Counted from the stretch's first letter, positions 1 through 5,447 are shown. The stretch is 5,772 nucleotides of DNA from Bacteroidales bacterium (GCA_025350365.1 JANXXY010000378.1:1-5772); one strand, 5' to 3'. Numbers and translations are program-made. The notes: generated by a model not told the origin, from the sequence alone.

Positions 1-251
1 ACGGCTTTTGTTAAGTCGTTTGTTTCCTGATCCGGGTCGTGAAATAAGCGGTCAGCAAAAGTGATTTTATATTCAGGGATAAGACTATCCATATCTCCAA
101 TTACAATAGTTGGTTCTAGTCCGGCAGCAACGAGCTTCATAGCAGCGCCATCGCAACAAACGATACTTCTGCCACTTTTAAGCAGAGCCAAAGGGACGGG
201 ATGCTCGGGAAACATACCATCGGCCAATATGATCACTTCTTTTGAAAGCAT
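1..251 (-). CDS. thiN: Thiamine pyrophosphokinase, N-terminal part (cut by window edge)
   Basis: The minus strand from an ATG at 249-251 reads 83 codons without a stop and runs off the left edge. By family knowledge the enzyme transfers pyrophosphate from ATP to thiamine, giving thiamine diphosphate in the cytoplasm. Visible motifs are CCDGAA (residues 32-37), VIGDMDSL (50-57) and DPDQETNDL (72-80). This order (DGA, GDxDS, then DQxxND) is the catalytic-domain signature of the family, and the acidic residues bind Mg-nucleotide. The start is chosen because it follows an AT-rich leader (TTAATTAAAAA) and sits at the expected distance before the first motif; there is no Shine-Dalgarno. Roughly the last 120 residues, including the thiamine-binding domain, lie outside the window. 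I saw no TPP riboswitch upstream. A 131-bp inverted repeat lies about 40 bases upstream of the start. Confidence 0.85.
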   Translation of the reverse strand, partial: MLSKEVIILADGMFPEHPVPLALLKSGRSIVCCDGAAMKLVAAGLEPTIVIGDMDSLIPEYKITFADRLFHDPDQETNDLTKA

Positions 252-289
252 TTTTTAATTAGTTATTAATTTATAGGTATTCAGAGTAA

Positions 290-420
290 TACTTCGGTAA
301 ATTTTCAGCAAAATTCATAAAATGAAATACTTAGATATATATTGAAATATTTCTTTTTTTCCATGTATTTCAACGTATTACATTTTATAAAAATGCAGAA
401 GTTGAAAAATTACCGAACTA
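290..420. repeat. MITE-like 131-bp imperfect inverted repeat with TA ends
   Basis: The gap between thiN and the membrane-protein gene is largely filled by an AT-rich near-palindrome. The left end after TA (292-308) matches the reverse complement of the right end before TA (402-418) at 14 of 17 bases, with a CTTCGGTAA / TTACCGAAC core. An inner block, 317-330, matches the complement of 375-388 at 13 of 14 bases. The unpaired centre (331-374) is AT-rich and has no ORF. Terminal inverted repeats flanked by TA, and no coding content, are the usual look of a miniature inverted-repeat element mobilised by an IS630/Tc1-type transposase. That origin is inferred. It could instead be a structured RNA or bidirectional terminator between two same-strand genes. 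Confidence 0.5.
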
Positions 421-450
421 TTGCAGAGTGGATTCGTTACCCACTAGAAC

Positions 451-804
451 TCATCTTCTTACAAAAATAAAAAGGATTCCGGGAAAGATGTACGGAAAGC
501 CATAGATCATCATCATGCGATAGTCATTTGATCCACCCTGAAAATACAAGGTAACAACCATTATAATTCCTCCAATCAGCATCATTATTCCACCGGGAAT
601 CTTTCGAAAGAAACTCACTATACAACCAATAATAGCGAGTAATAATCCCGGTAAAAACAATACCAAATCTCCTCCTTTACCTTTAATTATGTCGTGAACT
701 CCTTCACCAATCACAAAAATAGCGAAAAATATGCTGGCAATACACGCAATAGACCATGCAAACCAATGAAAAAAGCTTGTGAAATTATCCCTATATCCAC
801 TCAT
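451..804 (-). CDS. Small four-helix membrane protein, function unknown
   Basis: A 117-residue protein made mostly of hydrophobic stretches. Likely membrane segments are residues 14-35, 47-65, 71-88 and 98-114, with a short basic loop (KGKGGD, 41-46) and a basic end (FVRR). There is no signal-peptide cleavage pattern, so it is expected to be an integral inner-membrane protein. A conserved-looking IGEG lies at 32-35 in the first helix. This layout resembles small DUF-type membrane proteins common in Bacteroidota, but I cannot name the family with confidence and no function can be assigned. The ATG at 802-804 follows an AT-rich leader (TTTTTAATTAAATG...). A good promoter match lies 60-90 bases upstream, so it is probably transcribed separately from lipA. 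Confidence 0.75.
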   Translation of the reverse strand: MSGYRDNFTSFFHWFAWSIACIASIFFAIFVIGEGVHDIIKGKGGDLVLFLPGLLLAIIGCIVSFFRKIPGGIMMLIGGIIMVVTLYFQGGSNDYRMMMIYGFPYIFPGILFIFVRR

Positions 805-862
805 AATAATTCATTTAATTAAAAAAGACGGAGCAGCTAGTAAAAATTAATGAAACCAGTTT

Positions 863-893
863 CAAAAATAATTTACAACTCCTGGCAAACAAA
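863..893 (-). promoter_or_regulatory. Bacteroidota-type promoter for the small membrane protein
   Basis: On the minus strand TTTG (893-890) is followed by 19 bases and then TATTTTTG (870-863). This matches the Bacteroidota -33 TTTG / -7 TAnnTTTG consensus exactly. Transcription would start near 856, giving a leader of about 50 bases before the start at 804. A second TATTTTTG at 897-890 overlaps the -33 box but has no TTTG at the right distance. AT-richness raises the chance of a fortuitous match. Confidence 0.5.
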
Positions 894-914
894 AATAATA
901 AAAAGAAGGGATAA

Positions 915-1775
915 TTAAGCTAATGCGTGTCTTTCGGCATGGTAGGATGACCGCACTAAGGGACTACTTTCAACAAAAGTGAATCCTTTTTGGAGAGCCG
1001 CAATACGATAACTTTCAAAGATTTCAGGGGCAATATATTCTTCCACTTTTATTAAATGAGAATTTGGCTGAAGATATTGACCAATGGTAAGTACTTTACA
1101 TCCCGAATTTCTAAGGTCGTCCATTGCCTCAAACACTTCGTGTTCCTTTTCACCTAAACCAAGCATGAGGCCTGACTTGGAAACCATTCCCCCAGCGCTC
1201 ACATACCCGATAACTGACAAACTTCTGTTGTAGTTTGCATTGCTGCGAATTTTTGGCGTTAATCTCCTTACAGTCTCAATATTATGAGAAATAACATTGG
1301 GTTTTGAATCCATTATTTGCTGAATAAGCGAAGGTTGTCCCCAAAAGTCAGGAATCAAAACTTCGATTGTAGTTCTGAGATTTTGGACTTTAATGGTAGT
1401 AATAGTTTCGGCCCAAAATGAGGCGCCACCATCCGTCAAATCATCCCGATCAACCGATGTTATTACGCAGTGGTTAAGCATTAAAGTAGATATAGTGTTG
1501 GCCAAACGTTGAGGCTCATCCCAATCAACCGGATCAGGAACCTCGTTTTTAACCGAGCAAAACCGGCAGTTACGGGTACATTTATCTCCCAAAATCATAA
1601 AACTGGCAGTTCCGGCACTCCAGCATTCACCTTTGTTTGGACAATTTCCGCTTATGCAGATGGTGTTTAACTGATTCTTTGAAACTAAATTTTTTACTTT
1701 CGAATAATTCTCACCAGTCGGCATTTTAGCTTTCATCCAACGGGGTAACCTGGGGGCAACAAGCGTTTCGTCCAT
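915..1775 (-). CDS. lipA: Lipoyl synthase (radical SAM)
   Basis: A complete 286-residue LipA. By family knowledge it inserts two sulfur atoms at C6 and C8 of octanoyl groups bound to lipoyl domains (pyruvate and 2-oxoglutarate dehydrogenases, GcvH), consuming its auxiliary 4Fe-4S cluster as sulfur donor. Visible evidence: the auxiliary-cluster motif C-x4-C-x5-C at Cys40, Cys45 and Cys51 (CISGNCPNKGECW), the radical-SAM motif C-x3-C-x2-C at Cys66, Cys70 and Cys73 (CTRNCRFCSV), the conserved VDRDDLTDGGA stretch, and the C-terminal RSSYHA (275-280), which supplies a serine ligand to the auxiliary cluster. The length is typical for Bacteroidota, slightly shorter than the E. coli enzyme. All key residues are present, so it should be active. 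No lipB, lplA or dehydrogenase gene is adjacent. It is transcribed divergently from the Uma2 gene, 118 bases apart. Confidence 0.96.
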   Translation of the reverse strand: MDETLVAPRLPRWMKAKMPTGENYSKVKNLVSKNQLNTICISGNCPNKGECWSAGTASFMILGDKCTRNCRFCSVKNEVPDPVDWDEPQRLANTISTLMLNHCVITSVDRDDLTDGGASFWAETITTIKVQNLRTTIEVLIPDFWGQPSLIQQIMDSKPNVISHNIETVRRLTPKIRSNANYNRSLSVIGYVSAGGMVSKSGLMLGLGEKEHEVFEAMDDLRNSGCKVLTIGQYLQPNSHLIKVEEYIAPEIFESYRIAALQKGFTFVESSPLVRSSYHAERHALA

Positions 1776-1827
1776 TACATTTTCTTCATTTATTTACTAT
1801 TTGAAGAACATTGTAAAATTGAAATGG

Positions 1828-1841
1828 TTCGGTTTTCCGAA
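1828..1841. promoter_or_regulatory. Short dyad between divergent lipA and Uma2 gene
   Basis: TTCGG-TTTT-CCGAA is a perfect 5-bp inverted repeat with a 4-base centre. It lies in the shared upstream region of lipA (start 1775, leftward) and the Uma2 gene (start 1894, rightward). It falls just before the candidate -7 boxes for the Uma2 gene, so it could be an operator or a leader hairpin. A dyad this short can arise by chance. Confidence 0.2.
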
Positions 1842-1846
1842 GTATC

Positions 1847-1876
1847 TTTACTTCTCACCTAATTTTACTATATTTG
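1847..1876 (+). promoter_or_regulatory. Candidate promoter for the Uma2 gene
   Basis: TATATTTG at 1869-1876 matches the -7 consensus TAnnTTTG exactly, with TTTA (1847-1850) 18 bases upstream as an imperfect -33 box. An alternative pairs TTG at 1819-1821 with TATCTTTA at 1843-1850, 21 bases apart. In either case transcription would start downstream of the TTG at 1801, supporting ATG 1894 as the real translation start. Confidence 0.4.
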
Positions 1877-1893
1877 TTCAAAAGCATACTATA

Positions 1894-2481
1894 ATGGATA
1901 CGATCGTATTGAAAACTGACGCATTACGCATGACTGAAGAGGAATTCTTCAACCTATGCCAGCAAAACAGGGAGTTGAGGATGGAACGCGATAAGAACCA
2001 AAATATATTTATTATGTCACCAACAGGGAATTTAACGAGTGCAATAAATCTTCAATTAGGTATCCAGATTGATAAATGGAACCAAATGGAAAAAAACGGA
2101 ATAGTATTCGATTCAAATGCTGGCTTTACCCTTGATAATAAAGCGATCCGATCACCCGATGTTTCATGGGTTTCAAAAGTAAGGCACAATGCTTTACCAA
2201 TGATAGAACGTAAAAGGTTTGCACATATTTGCCCCGATTTTGTGATTGAGCTGAAGTCGGATAGTGATTCCCTAAAGCAGTTAAAGGAAAAAATGCAGGA
2301 ATGGATCGAAAACGGATGTAAATTAGGCTGGTTGATTGATCCTGAGGAGCGAAAAGTTTATATTTATCATTCAACCAGTCACAATTCGGAGATGCATTTT
2401 GGTGAAAAAATAACCGGAGAGAATATACTCCCCGGCTTTGTTCTCGATATAAGTTTCATGGATGAGATTATGAAGGAATAA
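1894..2481 (+). CDS. Uma2-family PD-(D/E)XK nuclease-like protein
   Basis: A 195-residue protein of the Uma2 (DUF820) family, which has a restriction-endonuclease fold but whose biological role is poorly known. The N-terminal lead-in TEEEFFNLCQQN (14-25) and RMERD (29-33) are typical. The putative active site is visible as PD (88-89, in SPDVSW), then PDFVIELKS (114-122) containing the E-x-K pair Glu119/Lys121, followed by the amphipathic helix KEKMQEWIENG (131-141) and LGWLIDP (144-150). The residues expected for metal-dependent cleavage are intact. The frame stays open upstream to a TTG at 1801, but ATG 1894 is preferred: it gives the usual family N-terminus and lies after the candidate promoter. 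It is the only gene on the plus strand here, is apparently monocistronic, and no toxin, antitoxin or methylase partner is next to it. Confidence 0.85.
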   Translation: MDTIVLKTDALRMTEEEFFNLCQQNRELRMERDKNQNIFIMSPTGNLTSAINLQLGIQIDKWNQMEKNGIVFDSNAGFTLDNKAIRSPDVSWVSKVRHNALPMIERKRFAHICPDFVIELKSDSDSLKQLKEKMQEWIENGCKLGWLIDPEERKVYIYHSTSHNSEMHFGEKITGENILPGFVLDISFMDEIMKE

Positions 2482-2531
2482 GAGCTAAAAGGCTTACAAC
2501 ATTTACATGCAAATTTTTAAATTTATCATCT

Positions 2532-2964
2532 TCAAATCTCCAATAACTTAAACCTTACCCGTACCACATCGTTTTCGAAAGTTGCTGACGAGATAATATA
2601 CTGACCTATTTCAGAAGTATTTTTAAGGGCAAACATCATAATCTCCAACTTTTACTATCCTTAGCAATTCACCTGATTCATCAGGTAGTTTCGATAAATT
2701 AAACTTCTGGAAGGCATTATCTTTGCACATAAACTCCTCGGTAATGTCAATGTTACCAGGGATTATTTCGTTAACCCTTGCCTCTATATTTCTGACTTCT
2801 TCATTACTCAAAAATCTGTTAATCTTATAATTATATTTCGATTTTTTACGTTCAATATGACTGATAAATGATCGTCCACAGCCAAACATCCTGTCCATAG
2901 TTTGATTCAGAATATGCTCTGCTGCATGCATTGGAGGATAATATTGCTTTTGGTTTTCAATCAT
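2532..2964 (-). pseudogene. AlaX-like tRNA-editing protein, broken by a ~17-base deletion
   Basis: From ATG 2962-2964 (MIENQKQYYPPMHAAEH) the minus strand encodes 113 residues resembling the alanyl/threonyl-tRNA synthetase second additional domain. Free-standing AlaX-type members hydrolyse mischarged tRNA(Ala). The HxxxH half of the metal site is present (His13, His17), then FGCGRSF, HIERKKSKYNY and GELLRIVKVGDYDVCP, which is followed at once by TAA (2623-2625). In the neighbouring frame the expected tail continues as LKNTSEIGQYIISS and then FENDVVRVRFKLLEI to TGA at 2532-2534. Between CP and NTSEIG the family normally has a Cys-I-G-x-His-V-x block (21 bases); only 4 bases remain. So about 17 bases are missing, removing the second half of the metal site and shifting the frame. 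The rest is well preserved, so the lesion looks recent or is a sequence error. A TTG at 2988 would extend the frame, but ATG 2964, 20 bases after the sodB stop, fits better. It is probably co-transcribed with sodB. Confidence 0.8.
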
Positions 2965-2984
2965 ATTAAATGAATATAAAACAT

Positions 2985-3560
2985 TCAATATCGTTTCCCG
3001 ACGATATTCCAGTCAATAATTTTCCAGAACGATTCGATATAATCCGGACGACGATTTTGATAATCAAGATAATATGCATGCTCCCAAACGTCGCAGGTAA
3101 GAATTGGCGTTAAGCTTTTGCGTAATGGATTTCCGGCATTCGATTCTTGTACAATATCCAAAGCGCCGTCTGGTTTTTTCACAAGCCAGGCCCACCCAGA
3201 GCCAAATAATGTTATAGATGCTTTCGAAAACTTATCTTTGAAATCGGCAAAAGAACCGAAACTTTTATTAATGGCTTCAGCTAAAACACCTTTTGGTTCT
3301 CGACCACCATTTGGCATAAAACTACTAAAATAAAAAGTATGGTTCCATATTTGTGCTCCATTATTAAAAATGGCTCCATCGGCTTCGAGAACTATTGTTT
3401 CCAATGAAGAATTCTCAAATTTGGTTCCAATAACCAAATTATTCAGGTTGTTAACATACGCCTGGTGATGTTTTCCATAATGGAATTCCAGGGTTTTACT
3501 ACTGATATGCGGCTCAAGCGCATTCATTGCATAAGGAAGTTTTGGTAATTCAAAGCTCAT
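2985..3560 (-). CDS. sodB: Superoxide dismutase, Fe/Mn family
   Basis: A complete 191-residue cytoplasmic superoxide dismutase, which converts superoxide to oxygen and hydrogen peroxide. The four metal ligands are all visible: His27 (EFHYGKHHQAYV), His74 (AQIWNHTFYF), Asp157 and His161 (DVWEHAYYLDY). Gln70, in NNGAQIWNH, is the outer-sphere glutamine in the position typical of Fe-type enzymes, and SNAGNPL (140-146) also looks Fe-type. Relatives in Bacteroidota are often cambialistic (Fe or Mn), so metal use cannot be settled from the sequence. There is no signal peptide. The N-terminus MSFELPKLPYAMNALEP is canonical, so ATG 3560 is secure. It lies 65 bases after the Yip1 gene, and the AlaX-like pseudogene follows at 20 bases. 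A weak promoter candidate sits in the 65-base gap. Confidence 0.96.
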   Translation of the reverse strand: MSFELPKLPYAMNALEPHISSKTLEFHYGKHHQAYVNNLNNLVIGTKFENSSLETIVLEADGAIFNNGAQIWNHTFYFSSFMPNGGREPKGVLAEAINKSFGSFADFKDKFSKASITLFGSGWAWLVKKPDGALDIVQESNAGNPLRKSLTPILTCDVWEHAYYLDYQNRRPDYIESFWKIIDWNIVGKRY

Positions 3561-3583
3561 GGTCGATTGTTTTAATTAATAGT

Positions 3584-3615
3584 TAAAGATATTAAACGCA
3601 GAGCATAAATTGAAA
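3584..3615 (-). promoter_or_regulatory. Weak promoter candidate for sodB
   Basis: On the minus strand TATCTTTA (3591-3584) matches TAnnTTTG at all but the last base, and TTTC (3615-3612) lies 20 bases upstream as a poor -33 box. It would allow sodB to be transcribed apart from the Yip1 gene, with a leader of about 17 bases. Confidence 0.25.
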
Positions 3616-3625
3616 AAAATTAACC

Positions 3626-4225
3626 TTAATATGGGGTCATCATACTCGACGCCATTGAACCGCCTATAATGAGCGCTCCCATTATGGCGAATAAAACAAA
3701 ATAAACCACAATTATAACAAGCAAACTTACAATAAAATATCCTGTAACTTTATCTTCAGATGCCTTCATTAATGGCTGAATACCAATATATAAAATATAG
3801 AAACCATAAAGGCCCAGAATTCCTAAAATCCCGAGCATGGGAATAATATTTACGATACCCACAATCATCATAGGTGTGTATGAATAAACCACCAATTGCA
3901 TTGCTTTGCGAAAATCCTTTACTCCACCGAAATTTGGAGCTAATGTATCAATAATAAACGCTGAAAGGAATGAACCACCAACAAAGGTAATATACATCAC
4001 AATAGCTTGTTTTATTCCCCAGCTGAGAGAAACAATTTTACCCGCAAGTGGAACTGATACGCCAATTAATCCATAACCGATTAATGCGGCAAGAGCAGGA
4101 ATTAACGCAAGAACCATTAGGTAGGTTGTTACCAATTCAGTTACCTGAATATTTTCCTGATCAATAACTACCCATTCATTTTTAGGTTCAATAATAATTT
4201 TCTTTACACGTTCTAGTAGATTCAT
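3626..4225 (-). CDS. Yip1-family integral membrane protein
   Basis: A 199-residue protein with five likely membrane helices at about residues 31-55, 70-94, 108-128, 129-150 and 161-190. It has the short cytoplasmic N-terminal helix with EPKNEW (13-18) that is characteristic of bacterial Yip1-domain proteins, and the family's helix-breaking YSYTPMMIVGI (residues 114-124) in the third helix. Eukaryotic Yip1 proteins act in vesicle traffic; the bacterial members are widespread inner-membrane proteins of unknown function, so none is assigned. The start at 4223-4225 (MNLLERVKKIIIEPK) follows an AT-rich leader. It is first in a leftward cluster with sodB and the AlaX-like pseudogene, but the 65-base gap and a possible sodB promoter make a shared operon uncertain. 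I found no convincing promoter in 4226-4310. Confidence 0.85.
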   Translation of the reverse strand: MNLLERVKKIIIEPKNEWVVIDQENIQVTELVTTYLMVLALIPALAALIGYGLIGVSVPLAGKIVSLSWGIKQAIVMYITFVGGSFLSAFIIDTLAPNFGGVKDFRKAMQLVVYSYTPMMIVGIVNIIPMLGILGILGLYGFYILYIGIQPLMKASEDKVTGYFIVSLLVIIVVYFVLFAIMGALIIGGSMASSMMTPY

Positions 4226-4400
4226 AATAATTTAGTTTTAGTTATGCGATTGAAATTTACAAAATGATTTATAAAAATTCTCCTTATTTTTATAGATGTT
4301 ACTTATTTATTTCTAAAATAGCCGGTATTGTTAATTTATCTGATAGAATGGCAACGTTTTCTTTAAGTTATTTTGAATGATAAAGAACTTTTCTAAGCAA
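4226..4400. other. AT-rich gap between the Yip1 gene and the unrecognised ORF
   Basis: No ORF, hairpin with a U-run or RNA gene is evident in these 175 bases. They must contain the Yip1 gene promoter on the minus strand. The closest box is TCATTTTG, one mismatch to TAnnTTTG, but it has no TTTG at the right distance. The gap marks the boundary between the conserved block and the accessory block. Confidence 0.4.
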
Positions 4401-4769
4401 TTAAACGCTTGGAATATCCGGCATTATGACTAATATCCAGGGTGTTTCGTAATCAAATTCATATAGTACACAATTCATTTCATTATAGAATGTAACTCTA
4501 ACCCGCAGCCAGCCTTTCGTAGTGGTTTCAGTTGCAATCAGATGCGCCAAGCGATGATAGGGCACAGTATCTCCACCCAGATTTATTGATACTTCCCAGA
4601 ACCAATCGTAAGTGCCGGCATTTGTTGCAGGGTTCCAATCCGTAAATTCGATTGCATGGCTTTGTTTTATCTTTAGCTTTTTCTTGCTGCGCAATGGTCG
4701 TTCGGAAACGATGGCTAAAAAAGGAACGCATTGCAAATGCGCTCCAGCGATAGTGCCGAGCATCTGCAC
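4401..4769 (-). CDS. Unrecognised ORF, 5' end inside a hairpin cluster
   Basis: An open frame of 122 codons from ATG 4769 (or ATG 4763) to TAA at 4401-4403. I do not recognise a family. Residues 1 to about 29 are encoded by the hairpin cluster at 4684-4776, so this N-terminus is probably not genuine protein sequence. From about residue 35 onward it looks protein-like (FTDWNPATNAGTYDWFWEV, then WLRVRVTFYNE and LYEFDYETPWILVI), with alternating hydrophobic and aromatic residues suggesting a beta-rich fold. It has no membrane helix and no signal peptide. It may be the C-terminal remnant of a longer gene whose front was replaced when the repeat arrived, or a small real gene using an internal non-ATG start. 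Overlapping open frames on both strands here are shorter or less protein-like. Confidence 0.4.
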   Translation of the reverse strand: MQMLGTIAGAHLQCVPFLAIVSERPLRSKKKLKIKQSHAIEFTDWNPATNAGTYDWFWEVSINLGGDTVPYHRLAHLIATETTTKGWLRVRVTFYNEMNCVLYEFDYETPWILVIMPDIPSV

Positions 4770-4776
4770 TAGCTGG
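4684..4776. repeat. REP-like cluster of four hairpins
   Basis: Four inverted repeats lie almost end to end in 93 bases: TTGC-TGC-GCAA (4684-4694); TCGTT-CGGA-AACGA (4698-4711); a 10-bp stem with one mismatch and TGC/GCA loop, GGAACGCATT / AATGCGCTCC (4723-4745); and CCAGC-ga-TAGTGC / GCACTA-GCTGG (4744-4776), an 11-bp stem with a 2-base bulge and 9-base loop. The block is visibly richer in G and C than its surroundings. Such strings of short stems are typical of REP elements moved by REP-associated (IS200-like) transposases, which are common in Bacteroidota. That identity is inferred, since only one copy is in the window. Lying just after the ORF6N gene stop (4835), it could also stabilise or end that transcript, though no long U-run follows. 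Confidence 0.6.
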
Positions 4777-4834
4777 GTATGGGCTCTTTTGGGCTTTGTT
4801 TTATTGATGGCTTACATTGGGGAAAGGAACTCTC

Positions 4835-5386
4835 CTATTCTCCCAGTTTTGGTGGCTTAAAGCCTATTTTCAGGCGGTTCCGTTGTTCAAGCTCTTCTTG
4901 TTTGGACTTCTCCAGTTGTTTGAGATATTCAAAAATGAGCATGATTTTATCATCTTGTTCAATATCCTTCTTTTCAAGTTGTTCGAGCTTGAGCAGTATT
5001 TCTTTGTGAGTAGAGAGCAATTCACGCATTTTAGTAAATATGCGTATTATCTGTATGTTTACCATAATAGCGCGCTCACTGCTTAATACACTTGACAACA
5101 TTGCAACCCCTTGTTCTGTAAAGGCCATAGGCGCATATCTTACACCTCCCCAATTTGAGGTGCCAAATTGGCTCCTCAAGTTTGAAAATTCATTTTCCGT
5201 AAGCTCAAACATAAAATCATCAGGAAAACGTTTTATATTGCGCCTTACAGCTCGTTTTAACTGTTTTGTCTCCACTTCATAGAGTTCTGCAAGGTCGTTA
5301 TCTAACATTGTTTTTTTATCTCTAATGAAGTATATTTTACTCAATATAATCTCGTCAGGAACTGTAATAGTGGTGCTTTCACTCAT
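4835..5386 (-). CDS. ORF6N-domain DNA-binding protein
   Basis: A 183-residue protein with the ORF6N domain, a KilA-N-related DNA-binding module found in phages, plasmids and many Bacteroidota genomes. The domain runs from about residue 12 to 100, with IYFIRDKKTMLDNDLAELY (18-36), VETKQLKRAVRRNIKRFPDDF (38-58), the LRSQFGTSNWGG block (70-81) and YAPMAFTEQGVAMLSSVL (84-101). The rest is helical and highly charged, with leucine-spaced repeats (about 120-172) suggesting a coiled coil for dimerisation. A role as transcriptional or phage-type regulator is inferred. ATG 5386 is preferred over ATG 5416: MSESTTITVPDE is a usual family start and the predicted transcription start lies between the two. 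A palindrome covers the -33 promoter element, and a near-copy lies within the gene at codons 70-77. A tyrosine recombinase remnant precedes it, consistent with a mobile origin. Confidence 0.88.
   Translation of the reverse strand: MSESTTITVPDEIILSKIYFIRDKKTMLDNDLAELYEVETKQLKRAVRRNIKRFPDDFMFELTENEFSNLRSQFGTSNWGGVRYAPMAFTEQGVAMLSSVLSSERAIMVNIQIIRIFTKMRELLSTHKEILLKLEQLEKKDIEQDDKIMLIFEYLKQLEKSKQEELEQRNRLKIGFKPPKLGE
5155..5179. repeat. 25-bp palindrome, copy 2, inside the ORF6N gene
   Basis: Reads TTGAGG, two bases, CCAA-a-TTGG, two bases, CCTCAA: 10 of 12 base pairs symmetric about the centre. It matches the palindrome at 5423-5447 at 21 of 25 positions. It encodes Leu70 to Ser77 (LRSQFGTS) of the ORF6N protein. 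A second, nested perfect inverted repeat, CCAATTTG / CAAATTGG (5150-5171), overlaps it. Confidence 0.7.
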
Positions 5387-5404
5387 TACTATGAATTTTA
5401 TTTG

Positions 5405-5435
5405 TAAAACTAGCATTTAATCTTGAGGTGTCAAA
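5405..5435 (-). promoter_or_regulatory. Promoter of the ORF6N gene
   Basis: On the minus strand TTTG (5435-5432), 19 bases, then TAGTTTTA (5412-5405), which matches TAnnTTTG except for the last base. Transcription would begin near 5398-5400, leaving a leader of about 12 bases before ATG 5386. The TTTG box lies in the centre of the palindrome at 5423-5447, a position where a bound repressor would block the promoter. Confidence 0.5.
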
Positions 5436-5447
5436 TTGTGACCTCAA
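5423..5447. repeat. 25-bp palindrome, copy 1, upstream of the ORF6N gene
   Basis: Perfect 7-bp arms TTGAGGT (5423-5429) and ACCTCAA (5441-5447) flank an 11-base centre that itself holds CAA-a-TTG, so 10 of 12 base pairs are symmetric. It covers the -33 box of the ORF6N promoter and the stop codon (5444-5446) of the upstream recombinase remnant. The near-copy at 5155-5179 lies within the ORF6N gene. Its role could be operator or recombination site; alternatively, read on the minus strand it encodes LRSQFDTSR, so it might be a scrap of another ORF6N gene. Confidence 0.7.

Noticed and set aside
61..258. Plus-strand 65-codon open frame
   Set aside because: It lies opposite the thiN coding sequence, whose minus-strand translation carries clear family motifs; the plus frame has none.
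309..316. GAATTTTG (minus strand) as the thiN -7 box
   Set aside because: One mismatch to TAnnTTTG, and no TTTG at 18-21 bases upstream; too weak to list.
427..445. AGTGG / CCACT dyad just downstream of the small membrane-protein gene as a terminator
   Set aside because: The stem is only 5 bp and no U-run follows on the minus strand.
252..450. TPP riboswitch upstream of thiN
   Set aside because: I could not find the conserved CUGAGA and ACCUGAUC-type blocks; the region is instead explained by the AT-rich inverted repeat.
1801..1893. N-terminal extension of the Uma2 protein from TTG 1801
   Set aside because: It would add 31 residues not expected for the family and would begin upstream of the predicted promoters. 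ATG 1894 gives the normal N-terminus.
2126..2374. Minus-strand 82-codon frame inside the Uma2 gene
   Set aside because: Antisense shadow of a well-supported gene with intact PD and E-x-K motifs.
2965..2988. AlaX-like gene starting at TTG 2988, overlapping the sodB stop
   Set aside because: The extra eight residues are not family-like, and ATG 2964 is available 20 bases after the sodB stop.
4779..5086. Plus-strand open frames opposite the ORF6N gene
   Set aside because: They are Ser/Leu/Phe-rich antisense readings of the coiled-coil codons, with no domain.
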